Shown piece after piece: positions 29,006-37,991 of a stretch of DNA of 64,000 nt. The stretch spans positions 110,381 through 174,380 of the forward strand of contig JADCCX010000030.1 of assembly GCA_020252485.1 (NCBI GenBank). The letters are read 5' to 3'. A program made the translations under genes and the position numbers. Every line of letters starts with the position of its first letter. Within the stretch, counting starts at the first letter, position 1. The notes beneath the pieces are model-generated. The model ran no database searches, was not told where the DNA came from, and saw only the letters and a program-made list of their open reading frames with translations. The stretch comes from Methylocystis sp. (GTDB lineage Bacteria; Pseudomonadota; Alphaproteobacteria; Rhizobiales; Beijerinckiaceae).

Positions 29006-30175
29006 TCAGTTCGTGGCGGGCTTGATCTCGCCGGGCTGCGGGGTCACGGTGACACCGGGCCGAACCATTGGATTGGCGAGGCCCTGGATGATCACCTTAT
29101 CCTGCGCCGTCAGGCCCGTCCGGATGACCCGGAGGCCATCGACGATCGGCCCCAGCGTGACGGGTTTGGGGACGACCTTGTTGTCCGGACCGACCGTGAA
29201 GACGATTTTGCGCGTCTGGTCGGAGACGGTGGCGGCATCGGGAATCAATATGGCATCGAACTCGCCGCCAAAAAGCCGCATGCGTCCGAAGGTTCCTGGC
29301 GTCAGCAGCAGATCCGCATTGTCGAAGATGGCGCGGCCCCGGATCGTCGAGGAGCGGGCGTTGAGGGCATTATCGACGAAGTCCATCTTTCCCTCCCGCT
29401 TCCATTCGGTTTCGTCTGCGAGCCTCACCTGCACCGGGAATGGGTTGGCGCGGACTGAAGACCAGGTTCCGGGGGCAGCCAGACGCGTATAGCGCAGGTA
29501 ATCCGCTTCGGAGGCCTCGAACAGGAAGTGGATCGGATCGAGCGAGACGATGGTGGTCAGGAGCGTCGAGTTCGAGGAGCCGCCCGAAACGAGGTTGCCG
29601 GGAGAGACGCGCCTGTCCGAAATCCGGCCTGCGATCGGCGCGCGCACCTGCGTCCATTCCAGATTGAGCTGTGCGTTTTTGAGATTGGCCTCAGCCGAAG
29701 CCTGGCCGGCGCGGGCGACCGAAAGGTTTGAGCGGCGTGTATCGACATCTCGCTGGGTGATCGTCTGGTTGCGGGTCAACCCTTCGGCGCGCTCGACCTC
29801 CAGTTCGGCGAGTGAGACCTGCGCATTCGACCGCTCCACCTCGGCGCGGGCGGCTTCCACCGCCAGTTCGAACGGGCGTGGGTCGATTGTGAACAGCAGA
29901 TCTCCCTGTTTGATCGTCTGGCCATCCTTGAAGTTCACCGAATCGACGAAACCCGACACCCGGGCGCGCACCTCGACCTGGGCCACGGCCTCGAAGCGGC
30001 CGGTGTATTCGTCCCATTGAATGATTCTTTTCGCCACCGGCGCTGCTACGACCACCGTCGGCGCGGGCGGAGCGCCGCCCTGGGCCTTGGGGGCGGCGGG
30101 ATGCATCAACAGCGCCATAGCGGCGAAACCGGCCAGCCGCAGGGGAGTGGAACCGAGGCGCTCTAGGATGCCCAT
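29006..30175 (-). CDS. RND efflux periplasmic adaptor subunit
   Basis: The 389-residue protein has a hydrophobic N-terminal signal (AGFAAMALLMHPAAPKAQ), then lipoyl-like halves (YTGRFEAVAQVEVRARVSGFV and WTQVRAPIAGRISDRRVSPGNLV) flanking an alpha-hairpin. The hairpin has heptad-like EVERSNAQVSLAELEVERAEGLTRNQ. This is AcrA/MexA architecture. It bridges the permease with an outer-membrane channel. It is upstream of the permease in the usual order and likely its operon leader. Confidence 0.93.
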   Translation of the reverse strand: MGILERLGSTPLRLAGFAAMALLMHPAAPKAQGGAPPAPTVVVAAPVAKRIIQWDEYTGRFEAVAQVEVRARVSGFVDSVNFKDGQTIKQGDLLFTIDPRPFELAVEAARAEVERSNAQVSLAELEVERAEGLTRNQTITQRDVDTRRSNLSVARAGQASAEANLKNAQLNLEWTQVRAPIAGRISDRRVSPGNLVSGGSSNSTLLTTIVSLDPIHFLFEASEADYLRYTRLAAPGTWSSVRANPFPVQVRLADETEWKREGKMDFVDNALNARSSTIRGRAIFDNADLLLTPGTFGRMRLFGGEFDAILIPDAATVSDQTRKIVFTVGPDNKVVPKPVTLGPIVDGLRVIRTGLTAQDKVIIQGLANPMVRPGVTVTPQPGEIKPATN

Positions 30176-30317
30176 GGAAGATCTCCGCGCGCTATTGGCG
30201 GGGATACGCGCCCCGCTGACGGCAGGATATTGCCTGCTGGGTATCGTTCAAGGCAAGGTCAATCTTGCTGACGCAACCGCATGCCAGCCGGCGGTCCTTC
30301 CCGTCACCCCGGGGCCG

Positions 30318-31790
30318 TCAGTCGTAGAGCCTGGCTCCGAAATTGCGCCTGGAATCCATTTCCGGGGCCAGGCGTCCGCTGGGTTCAGCGGCCGGGCCGC
30401 CTGTGCGCGGCAGGAAACGCCCGGAGCCGGCTGACGCCTGAAGCTTGCCGTCGGACACGATCAGCGCGCCGCGCCGCAACACCTGTTCCGGCCAACCGGT
30501 CACGGTTCGCCCGGCGAAGGGTGTGTAGCCCGTGCGGTCATGCATCATCGCATCCGACAACGTCACCTTCCGGCGCGGGTTCCAGATGGCGATATCCGCA
30601 TCCGTTCCGATCGCAATCGTCCCCTTGCGGGGATGGAGGTTGTAGATCTTCGCAGGTTCCGTCGCGGTGAGCTGGACGAACCGGCAAAGATCCATCCGGC
30701 CCTTCGACACCATCGCATCGAACAGGATCGGCAGGCGCGTCTCCAGGCCCGGCTGGCCGTTCGCCATTTGCTTGAAGTTTGCGTTGGGTCCGGCGCTCAG
30801 TTTGCCGCTGGCGTCGAAACGGTAGGGAGCGTGATCGGACGTCACGGTCTGCAAGTCACCGAGCGCCAGCGCCTGCCAGAGCGCCTCCTGGTCGTCGCGG
30901 CTGCGCGGAGGCGGCGAGCACATCCATTTCGCGCCTTCGAGTCCGGGCCGGTCAAGATCCTGCGCGGTCATGAAGAGATATTGCGGGCAGGTTTCGCCAA
31001 AGACCTTCTGGCCGCTCCCTCGCGCGCGGCGGATGATCGCCGCCCCCTCGCGTGTCGAGACATGGAAGATCATGATCGGCTGGTCGATCAGGGCCGCCAT
31101 CGCGATCAGACGTTCGAAAGCCTCTGTCTCTGAGACGCGGGGGTGGCTGACCGCATGGTATTTCGGCGCCGTGTATCCCCGCTCAAGGAGACGCTTGCCC
31201 ATCCAGGCGATCATGCCATGGTTCTCGGCATGGACGCAGACCATGGCGCGGTTCTCGCGCGCGGTCATCAGCACGTCGAGCGCCTGCTCGTCCTGAACCC
31301 TCAGCTTGTCATAGGTCATGAACAGCTTGATCGAGGCATGGCCCGCCTTGATGGCGGCCGGCAGGTCATGGCGCACCAGTTGCTCCGTCGCGTCGGAGAC
31401 GATCATGTGGAAACAGTAATCGACAATCGCGCCCTTCTGCGCCAGGGCGCTGTAATCCTCGATCACCTGCGGCAATTGCATGCCGACATGCTGTGCGGCG
31501 AAGGAGATGACGGTGGTCGTCCCGCCAAACGCCGCGGAGGCGGTGGCGCTTTCCCAGGTGTCGGCGTTCATGAGACCGCCTGCGGACAATTGCTCGATGT
31601 GGCAATGGCTGTCGATGCCGCCGGGCAGGACATAACGGCTGCGGGCGTCGATCTCCTGACGGCCTGGGGGCAGGCGCTCGCCGATCGCCGCGATCCTTTC
31701 GCCCCGGATGCCGACATCGGCCTTGAAGACATCCGTCGCTGTCGCAACGGCGCCGCCGCGGATGACCATATCGAATGCCGGTTCGCCCAT
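30318..31790 (-). CDS. hydA: Dihydropyrimidinase / D-hydantoinase
   Basis: The 490-residue amidohydrolase has the metal motif GGIDSHCHIEQ (His-x-His), FGGTTTVISFA, the carboxylated-Lys segment IKLFMTYD, a MIFHVSTREGAAII His and SDHAPYRF Asp. It opens dihydrouracil or 5-substituted hydantoin rings. The mid-protein and C-terminal residues are normal length for the family. A divergent racemase gene starts 145 bases away, so both likely share a control region at 31791-31934. A second hydantoinase system (ATP-dependent HyuAB) sits at the left window edge. Confidence 0.92.
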   Translation of the reverse strand: MGEPAFDMVIRGGAVATATDVFKADVGIRGERIAAIGERLPPGRQEIDARSRYVLPGGIDSHCHIEQLSAGGLMNADTWESATASAAFGGTTTVISFAAQHVGMQLPQVIEDYSALAQKGAIVDYCFHMIVSDATEQLVRHDLPAAIKAGHASIKLFMTYDKLRVQDEQALDVLMTARENRAMVCVHAENHGMIAWMGKRLLERGYTAPKYHAVSHPRVSETEAFERLIAMAALIDQPIMIFHVSTREGAAIIRRARGSGQKVFGETCPQYLFMTAQDLDRPGLEGAKWMCSPPPRSRDDQEALWQALALGDLQTVTSDHAPYRFDASGKLSAGPNANFKQMANGQPGLETRLPILFDAMVSKGRMDLCRFVQLTATEPAKIYNLHPRKGTIAIGTDADIAIWNPRRKVTLSDAMMHDRTGYTPFAGRTVTGWPEQVLRRGALIVSDGKLQASAGSGRFLPRTGGPAAEPSGRLAPEMDSRRNFGARLYD

Positions 31791-31934
31791 GAATGTTTCT
31801 TTCGCCGTAGGAGCCGGACCGCGCAGCGCTTGCCAGCGCGGCAGCCTTGGCCCAGTCTCTCAGGAAGCATTCACGGCTTGCCGTCTTTTCGCAAGGAAGA
31901 TCATGGGCGGGCCGCCAGTTCCGGACGATCAGCC

Positions 31935-32618
31935 ATGGCGAAGCCGCGCATCCATGTCATCAACCCCAATTCGAACACGGCCGTGACCGACGGCCTTGCC
32001 GATGCATTGCGCCCGCTGAGTTTCGCCGATGGGCCGGAAATCGTCTGTTCGACGCTGGCGGAAGGGCCTTACGGCGTCGAAAGCCAGTTGCACGTCGAAC
32101 AGGTGAAAGTTCCCCTGCGCAGATTGGTGGAAAGCGACAACCATTCCGACGCCTTCATCATCGCCTGCTATTCCGATCCGGGGCTGCATGTCTGCCGGGA
32201 GGCGACGGCGCGGCCCGTCTTCGGGATCGCCGAATCGGGCGTGCTGACCGCACTTGCGCGGGGCGACCGTTTCGGCGTGATCGCCATCGCGCAGCGCTCC
32301 ATTCGCCGCCATATCCGCTACCTCAGAGAAATGGGCCTGATGGAGCGGCTTGCCGGCGAGCGGCCGCTCGACATGAGCGTGGCCGAGACAGCCTCGGGCC
32401 CGGGAACGCTCGCCCGCATGGTCGCGGTTGGGCGCGACCTCAAGGATAAGGACGGCGCTGACGTCATCGTCATGGGCTGCGCGGGCATGGCGCGCCACCG
32501 GGCCGCGCTCGAACAGGAATTGGGCATTCCGGTCATCGATCCAACCCAGGCCGCCGCGACCATGGCTTTCGGCGCCGTGATGTTCGGCGATACTGCCAAA
32601 CCTTTGCCGCATACGTGA
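31935..32618 (+). CDS. Aspartate/glutamate/hydantoin racemase family protein
   Basis: From the ATG at 31935 the product is 227 residues. It begins with IHVINPNSNTAVTDGLADAL, a hydantoin-racemase-like N-terminus, and has the two catalytic Cys regions: AFIIACYSDPGLHV and VIVMGCAGMA. Such enzymes racemise amino acids or 5-substituted hydantoins by a two-Cys mechanism. Divergent placement next to the hydantoinase supports hydantoin racemase. Longer upstream frames here are antisense to hydA and not used. Confidence 0.88.
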   Translation: MAKPRIHVINPNSNTAVTDGLADALRPLSFADGPEIVCSTLAEGPYGVESQLHVEQVKVPLRRLVESDNHSDAFIIACYSDPGLHVCREATARPVFGIAESGVLTALARGDRFGVIAIAQRSIRRHIRYLREMGLMERLAGERPLDMSVAETASGPGTLARMVAVGRDLKDKDGADVIVMGCAGMARHRAALEQELGIPVIDPTQAAATMAFGAVMFGDTAKPLPHT

Positions 32619-32699
32619 CGGAATTGTCAGTTGAGCATTGCCTCTGTCGTGATAACTTGTGAAGCAGCGGCCCGCCCGAGTGAAAGGTGTTCTGGGACC

Positions 32700-33425
32700 A
32701 TGTCAGGTGTTTTGCGGGCTTTGGCCCCGTTGGTTTTGTGTATCGCCGCATGGCTGGTTTCCGCGCCTTTCGCCATTGCGCAAATGCGTTTCACAGCCGT
32801 GCCGATCCCCGACCCTGCCTGCGGCGACCGCTGTCCGCTGGTGATCCAGGCCGAGGGGCGCATCACGCGCGAGGCCGCCCGCGATTTTGTCGCTTTCGCC
32901 AAACAGGTGTCCGACCAGGGAAGGCTGATCAACATCGTGCTCATCCATTCGCCGGGAGGCAGCGTCGTCGGCTCCATGATGCTGGGCGAGATGTTCAGGA
33001 CGCTCGGCACGACCGTTGTCGTCGCGCGCGTCAACCGGGGAGGGGGTGTGTTCAGCGGTCCCACGGTCGATTCCCGCACTGGCCGCACGATCCCGCCCGG
33101 CGCCTTGACGAACGCGACCTGCAATTCAGCCTGCGTCTACGCGGTGATGGGCGGCCGCAAGCGCATCATCCCGAATGACAGCCGCATGGGCGTGCACCGC
33201 ATGCAGTCGGAAGAAAGCTTCGGTTTCGATCCAGTTTCGAACAGGGCCGTTTCCTACCGCAGAACCGGATCGGAGAACGAGGTTTCGGCGCTCAAGCGCT
33301 ACACGAAGTACATGGGTGTCGACCCCCGCCTGATCGATCTGGCGGAATCGGTGCCGCATGAGGATATCCGGGTGCTGTCAACCGAGCAGATTCGCGGCTT
33401 TCGCCTGGGTCGATCCAAACTCTAG
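32700..33425 (+). CDS. Periplasmic ClpP-like protein (COG3904 type)
   Basis: The preferred start is the ATG at 32700, giving 241 residues and a clear signal peptide (LRALAPLVLCIAAWLVSAPFAIAQ). The mature part has ClpP-like elements: IHSPGGSVVGSMMLGEMFRTLG, CNSACVYAVMGGRKRIIPND with a possible catalytic Ser, and MGVHRM with a possible catalytic His. Unlike ClpP it is exported, so substrate and activity are unknown. An earlier start at 32631 would lack a signal peptide at its N-terminus. Confidence 0.78.
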   Translation: MSGVLRALAPLVLCIAAWLVSAPFAIAQMRFTAVPIPDPACGDRCPLVIQAEGRITREAARDFVAFAKQVSDQGRLINIVLIHSPGGSVVGSMMLGEMFRTLGTTVVVARVNRGGGVFSGPTVDSRTGRTIPPGALTNATCNSACVYAVMGGRKRIIPNDSRMGVHRMQSEESFGFDPVSNRAVSYRRTGSENEVSALKRYTKYMGVDPRLIDLAESVPHEDIRVLSTEQIRGFRLGRSKL

Positions 33426-33453
33426 GCTGGCAGCAAAATTGCGGGCGGTCCGG

Positions 33454-33482
33454 TTGACAGCCTGCAAGCCATATCCTAGCAG
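33454..33482 (+). promoter_or_regulatory. Possible promoter of tRNA-Asp
   Basis: TTGACA at 33454-33459 is a perfect -35; TAGCAG at 33477-33482 follows after 17 bases but is a weak -10. Transcription would begin about 25 bases before the tRNA. Confidence 0.45.
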
Positions 33483-33514
33483 AGCCACACCAAGCCGACG
33501 GCCCGTTCGTCGCT

Positions 33515-33591
33515 GCGGGAGTAGCTCAGTTGGTTAGAGCGCCGCCCTGTCACGGCGGAGGTCGCGGGTTCGAGCCCCGTCTCTCGCGCCA
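33515..33591 (+). tRNA. tRNA-Asp (anticodon GTC)
   Basis: A 77-base cloverleaf is visible. The acceptor stem GCGGGAG pairs with CTCTCGC with one G-T pair, the D arm contains AGCTCAGTTGGTTAGAGC, the anticodon stem GCCGC/GCGGC encloses CTGTCAC (GTC), and the T arm is CGGGTTCGAGCCCCG. CCA is encoded at 33589-33591. No sign of integration is seen next to it. Confidence 0.96.
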
Positions 33592-33672
33592 CTTTTCTCA
33601 ACAATCCCTTCCCAGTTGCGAATTGTGCCGCTATGGCTGCCCTTATTGGCAGCGTCGGCAAAGGGTCGGGCG

Positions 33673-34110
33673 ATGAAGAGCCTGCTTGAGAAAAAGCTCC
33701 ATGAAAGCGGCATGCGGCTTACCGGGCAGCGCAAGATCATCGCCCAGGTGCTCGCCCAGGCGAAGGACCACCCGGACGTCGATGAACTCCACCGGCGGAC
33801 CCAGAAGGTCGACCCCGGCATTTCGCTCTCGACCGTCTACCGCACCGTGGCGCGTTTCGAGGCTGCGGGCATCGTCGAGAAACACGCCTTCAAGGACGGA
33901 AGATCACGCTACGAAACCGGCGGACGCCAGCATCACGACCACTTCATCGATGCGCGGACGGGCAAGGTGATAGAGTTCCGTTCGCCCGAAATCGAGGCGC
34001 TGCAGGCCGAGGTCGCCCGCCGCCATGGATTCCGCATCGTCGATCACAAGCTCGATATCTACGTGCTTCCGCTGGACGACGAGAGAGATCAGCCAGTGAT
34101 GAAGTCGTAG
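33673..34110 (+). CDS. mur: Fur-family regulator, probably manganese-responsive Mur
   Basis: The 145-residue reading from the ATG at 33673 has the Fur winged helix ([18 protein letters not shown]) and the metal site motif [17 protein letters not shown]. It contains no Cys, so the structural CxxC zinc site of classic Fur is missing, as in several rhizobial Fur/Mur proteins. In Hyphomicrobiales Mur represses manganese uptake genes; the convergent neighbour here is mntH, overlapping its 3' end by 22 bp. A Mur-box-like palindrome lies upstream of mntH. An iron-responsive role cannot be excluded. Confidence 0.85.
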   Translation: MKSLLEKKLHESGMRLTGQRKIIAQVLAQAKDHPDVDELHRRTQKVDPGISLSTVYRTVARFEAAGIVEKHAFKDGRSRYETGGRQHHDHFIDARTGKVIEFRSPEIEALQAEVARRHGFRIVDHKLDIYVLPLDDERDQPVMKS

Positions 34111-35420
34111 ATCAGCTTCATGTTCAAGCCGACCAGGATAGCGGCGATCACGATGCAGATGCTGGAGAGCCAGACCGGCGCCGTCAGATAACCGAGCTTG
34201 CTGCGGTCCCGCGTGAACATCACCAGCGGAATGACCGCGAACGGCAACTGGAGCGCCAGCACGACCTGGCTGAAGATCAGCAATCGGCCGGTCCCCTCTT
34301 CACCCATCAGCAAGGTGACGCCCGCAGCGGGGACGATGGCGATCATCCGCGTGATCAGCCGCCTGACCCAGGCTGGCAGGCGGATGTTCAGAAAGCCCTC
34401 CATCACGATCTGGCCGGCCAGCGTCGCCGTCACCGTCGAACTGAGTCCGCAGCAGACGAGCGCTATGCCGAAGAGGAGCGGCGCGATAGAGGCGCCGACC
34501 AGCGGCGCCAGCATGGCATGGGCTTCGCCGAGCTCGGCTATGTTGGTAAGGCCGGCCCGGTGGAACGTGGCCGCCGCAAGGATCAGGATCGAGGCATTGA
34601 CCAGCAGCGCCAGCGACAGCGCGATTGTCGAATCGATCGTGGCAAGCTTGAGCGCTTCGCGCTTTTCGGGCTCCGTATCGCCATAAGCCCGCGTCTGGAC
34701 GATGCCGGAATGCAGATAAAGGTTATGGGGCATGACGGTGGCGCCGATGATGCCCAGCGCCAGATAGAGCATGTCGGGGTTCCGGAGGATTTCCGTCGTC
34801 GGCGCGAAACCGCGGATCACCTGGCCCCAATCCGGATCCGCCAGGAATATCTGAATGGCGAAGCAGACGAAGATGATCGCCAGCAACGCGAGGATGAAAG
34901 CCTCCACCCAGCGGAAGCCCAGCCGTTGCAGGCCAAGGATCAGGAAGACATCGAGCGCAGTGATCAGCACGCCGATCTCAAGCGGGATGCCGAACAGCAG
35001 ATTGAGGCCGATGGCCGTGCCGACGATCTCGGCAATATCGGTGGCGATGATCGCGATCTCGGCGAAAATCCATAGCACAAAGCTGACGGCCCGAGGATAA
35101 GCGTCCCGGCAGGCCTGCGCCAGATCGCGGCCGCTGCCGATCGCCAGCCTTGCGCAAAGCGATTGCAGCAGAATCGCCATGATGTTGGACATCAGGGCGA
35201 TCGTCAGCAGCGTGTAGCCGAATTTCGCGCCTCCGGCGAGCGAAGTGGCCCAGTTGCCAGGATCCATGTAACCCACGGCCACAAGATAACCCGGCCCGAT
35301 GAAGGCCAGCGACTTGCGCAACTGGCTGCCGTCACGGCGAACGGCGATCGTGCCATGCACGTCCTCGAGGCTTGCTTCGCCGCGCGCATGGCGCCAGCCC
35401 GTACTTTCGTCGCGAATCAT
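34089..35420 (-). CDS. mntH: NRAMP-family Mn2+/H+ transporter
   Basis: The 443-residue membrane protein contains the TM1 metal motif [17 protein letters not shown] and the TM6 region [15 protein letters not shown], the metal ligands of NRAMP transporters, within about 11 hydrophobic segments. It imports Mn2+ with proton coupling. The cytoplasmic N-terminal ~38 residues are polar. Its 3' end overlaps mur on the opposite strand. The upstream palindrome at 35435-35451 suggests metal-dependent repression. Confidence 0.95.
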   Translation of the reverse strand: MIRDESTGWRHARGEASLEDVHGTIAVRRDGSQLRKSLAFIGPGYLVAVGYMDPGNWATSLAGGAKFGYTLLTIALMSNIMAILLQSLCARLAIGSGRDLAQACRDAYPRAVSFVLWIFAEIAIIATDIAEIVGTAIGLNLLFGIPLEIGVLITALDVFLILGLQRLGFRWVEAFILALLAIIFVCFAIQIFLADPDWGQVIRGFAPTTEILRNPDMLYLALGIIGATVMPHNLYLHSGIVQTRAYGDTEPEKREALKLATIDSTIALSLALLVNASILILAAATFHRAGLTNIAELGEAHAMLAPLVGASIAPLLFGIALVCCGLSSTVTATLAGQIVMEGFLNIRLPAWVRRLITRMIAIVPAAGVTLLMGEEGTGRLLIFSQVVLALQLPFAVIPLVMFTRDRSKLGYLTAPVWLSSICIVIAAILVGLNMKLIYDFITG

Positions 35421-35434
35421 GTCAAGCTATGCAG

Positions 35435-35451
35435 TTGCAACTCATTTGCAA
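35435..35451. promoter_or_regulatory. Mur/Fur-box-like palindrome upstream of mntH
   Basis: TTGCAACTCATTTGCAA contains two TTGCAA copies, each self-complementary, forming a 17-bp near-palindrome 15 bases upstream of the mntH start codon; a further AATTGC follows. It resembles Mur-responsive sequences built from TGCAA half-sites in rhizobia. The assignment rests on similarity and position. Confidence 0.5.
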
Positions 35452-35485
35452 TAATTGCGGCTTGCCGCAGGCAAAGTCAATGGCT

Positions 35486-35737
35486 GAGGCTCTGCTGCCG
35501 GGGCTGTGAATCCGGGTGAACAAGCGGGCTCCATCCCTCCCCTTGACGGGGAGGGGTGATCATGAGGGTGAAAATGAGAAAAAGCCCCCACCCGGCCCTT
35601 CCCCCGGATCAACCCCGGGGTCCGGGCCACCCGCCCCGCAAGGGGGCGGGATGGGCGCTCCGGGATGGGTGCTCCGGGATGGGTGCTCATGGAGGCAATC
35701 GTTAACCCGAGTTGAGGGCGGAGGCTCTGCTGTCGGG
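35486..35737. repeat. Dispersed intergenic repeat, copy B
   Basis: No gene lies here. This region is the reverse-orientation partner of copy A at 10211-10420, sharing the same order of blocks. It also contains a 14-bp tandem repeat, GGGATGGGYGCTCC, about 2.9 units at 35648-35689. It is flanked by a 17-bp direct repeat with one mismatch, GAGGCTCTGCTGYCGGG, at 35486-35502 and 35721-35737. Confidence 0.85.
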
Positions 35738-35835
35738 AAGCCGCGCGCCCCGGTCCATGCGGCACTCGGGACGCTGATCACGGGAAAAGGACTTGCGCAG
35801 GCAGCCCGGCCTCTGCCATCGGCTAGCCACGCGGA

Positions 35836-37455
35836 ATGGGGAAGAGCATGAATGGTGCGGACCGGATCGCCCGGCGCCTGGCGGCGGCGGGAATCTCGAA
35901 AGCCTTCGGCATTCCCGGCGGCGAGGTGCTGGCGTTGGTCGAGGCGTTGAACGCCGCCGGCATCGAAACCATGCTCGCCAAACACGAGAATGCCGCCGGC
36001 TTCATGGCGGAAGGCGTCTGGCACGCCACCGGCGCGCCGGGCCTGTTCTACGCCACGCTTGGGCCGGGCGTCGCGAACGCCGTGAACGTGGTGGCGAATG
36101 CCATGCAGGACCGGGCGCCGCTGATTTTCCTCACGGGCTGCGTCGATGCCGCCGATGCCGAGACCTATACGCATCAGGTCTTCGATCATCAGGCTCTCCT
36201 GCGGCCCATCGTGAAGGCATCATTCCGCGCCACGCTCGCCACCGCCGATCTCGTCATCGACAAGGCGCTCGCCGTCGCGCTTTCCGGCCGGCCGGGGCCG
36301 GTGCATGTGGACGTGCCGATCGGCGTGGCGGAAGGCCAGGCGCCTGACACGCCGTTGGCGATGTCGCGCCAGCCGTCCCGGAATGTTCCGGCAAGGGATG
36401 CGGAACTGGACGCCGCGCGCGCGCTTTTGATCCAGGCGCGGCGTCCGATCGTCATCGCCGGCCTTGATGCGGTGAACGAAGGTGCGGGCTTAGCGCTCCG
36501 CGCTTTCTGCGAGCACTTCCGTGCGCCGCTCATCACAACCTACAAGGGCAAGGGCCTGCTCTCCGAAACGCATCCGCTTTCGCTTGGCGGCGCAGGCCTC
36601 TCGCCCAAGGCCGACAAGCTCCTCCTGCCTCTGATCGAAAAGGCCGATCTGGCGGTGCTGGCCGGCTATGATCCCATCGAAATGCGCATCAACTGGCGTG
36701 ACCCATGGCCCCGGGAAAAGCCCGTCATCGACATTGTGGCGGAAGCGATGCCGCATGGCATGCATGCCGTCACGCATCAATTTGTCGCGGGCATTGCCGA
36801 GACCCTCGAACAATTGCGGCAGGGCATTGCCCCGGCAGGTTCCGCCTGGCCCGATCGGGAGCCGGAGCGCGTGCGCCGCGATCTGGCGGAGGCCTTCAGG
36901 CCGTCGGCGAACTGGGGGCCATCAGCGGTGTTCGCAACGCTGCGCGGCGTGATGCCATTGGACACTGTCGCCACTGCGGACAGCGGCGCCCATCGGATTC
37001 TTGTCTCGCAGATGTGGACGAGCTATCAGCCCCGCGCGATGCTGCAATCGACAGCGCTGTGCACCATGGGCTGCGCCGTGCCTCTGGCGATGGGGTTCAA
37101 GCTCGCCAGACCCGACGTTCCCGTCATTGCCTTTGTTGGCGATGCCGGTCTGGAGATGGGCCTTGGCGAACTGGCGACGCTGCGCGATCTGAAGCTTCCC
37201 CTGATCATCTGCGTACTCGTCGACGAGAGTCTGGCGCTCATCGAACTCAAGCAGCGCGCCACGCAGCGTCCGAATGCGGCGGTTGATTTCGGCGCGACCG
37301 ATTTTCCGGCAGTCGCCCAGGCTTTGGGCGGCTATGGCGTCTGGATCGATGATGTGGCGGCGCTGCGCCGCGAGGCAAATGCCGCCCTTCACCGCAAGGG
37401 TTTCACTGTTCTGGCCTGCCGGATCGGCCGCCGGGCCTATGACGGTTTGTTCTGA
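35836..37455 (+). CDS. ThDP-dependent enzyme of the acetolactate synthase-like family
   Basis: The 539-residue protein (an ATG at 35848 is also possible) has the AHAS-like N-terminal domain with the cofactor-activating Glu51 in AKHENAAGFMAEG, GLFYATLGPGVANAVN, and a C-terminal ThDP domain with GDAGLEMGLGELATL (Asp436). The second ThDP-Mg2+ ligand is usually Asn about 26 residues later; here the position is Val462 in LVDESLALIELKQ. Function may be decarboxylation or carboligation of an unknown 2-oxo acid, or activity may be altered. A TPR fragment gene follows. It is not the main acetolactate synthase, since no small subunit gene is adjacent. Confidence 0.82.
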   Translation: MGKSMNGADRIARRLAAAGISKAFGIPGGEVLALVEALNAAGIETMLAKHENAAGFMAEGVWHATGAPGLFYATLGPGVANAVNVVANAMQDRAPLIFLTGCVDAADAETYTHQVFDHQALLRPIVKASFRATLATADLVIDKALAVALSGRPGPVHVDVPIGVAEGQAPDTPLAMSRQPSRNVPARDAELDAARALLIQARRPIVIAGLDAVNEGAGLALRAFCEHFRAPLITTYKGKGLLSETHPLSLGGAGLSPKADKLLLPLIEKADLAVLAGYDPIEMRINWRDPWPREKPVIDIVAEAMPHGMHAVTHQFVAGIAETLEQLRQGIAPAGSAWPDREPERVRRDLAEAFRPSANWGPSAVFATLRGVMPLDTVATADSGAHRILVSQMWTSYQPRAMLQSTALCTMGCAVPLAMGFKLARPDVPVIAFVGDAGLEMGLGELATLRDLKLPLIICVLVDESLALIELKQRATQRPNAAVDFGATDFPAVAQALGGYGVWIDDVAALRREANAALHRKGFTVLACRIGRRAYDGLF

Positions 37456-37490
37456 GGCATGATCGCACAACGCCGATCCGGCTCGCCGAG

Positions 37491-37862
37491 ATGACCGACA
37501 ACCATCCCGAAGACGCCGTGGGACCGCTGGTCAAGGGCTATATGCTGCTGATGCTGGCGCGGCGGGAATTGCGCGCGGGCCGGATGGGCGAGACAGTTGC
37601 CTTGCTCGCGCCTTTGCGCCCGATCCTGCATCACATCGGCGGCAGCCATGCCCAGCGCGGCGTCTTCGAGCAGATCTACGTCGAGGCGCTGGTGCGCTCC
37701 GGCGCCGCGGCAGCGGAACCGGTCCTGACGAATCGCCGGGACGGACGCGGCGGACAGAGCCGCTTTGCCGAGCAGCGCCTGTCGCGGGCGCTTGGCGCAA
37801 CGGCCCGGAGCCGTGCGGCGCTGGACGCCCTGTCGCTGACGCCCGTGCTGCAGGCGCATTGA
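37491..37862 (+). CDS. Short TPR-like protein, probably a C-terminal fragment
   Basis: The 123-residue product contains ELRAGRMGETVALLAPLRP and HHIGGSHAQRGVFEQIYVEAL, which resemble the C-terminal end of tetratricopeptide repeat 38-type proteins, usually several hundred residues long. No N-terminal part of such a protein is found upstream; the ThDP enzyme gene is there instead. It may be a remnant after deletion or a shortened functional protein. It begins 35 bases after the ThDP gene stop. Confidence 0.45.
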   Translation: MTDNHPEDAVGPLVKGYMLLMLARRELRAGRMGETVALLAPLRPILHHIGGSHAQRGVFEQIYVEALVRSGAAAAEPVLTNRRDGRGGQSRFAEQRLSRALGATARSRAALDALSLTPVLQAH

Positions 37863-37991
37863 GCGCCATCGCCTGATCGGCCTTGCTGCGGCGCAGCGGA
37901 GGCTTGCGCGGACGGGGTGCCTCCGCTATCCCCAAGCGAGGAATTGCCCGGCGATAACCGCAAGTCGGAAGCCGGGCGGGGGACCTCTCGC

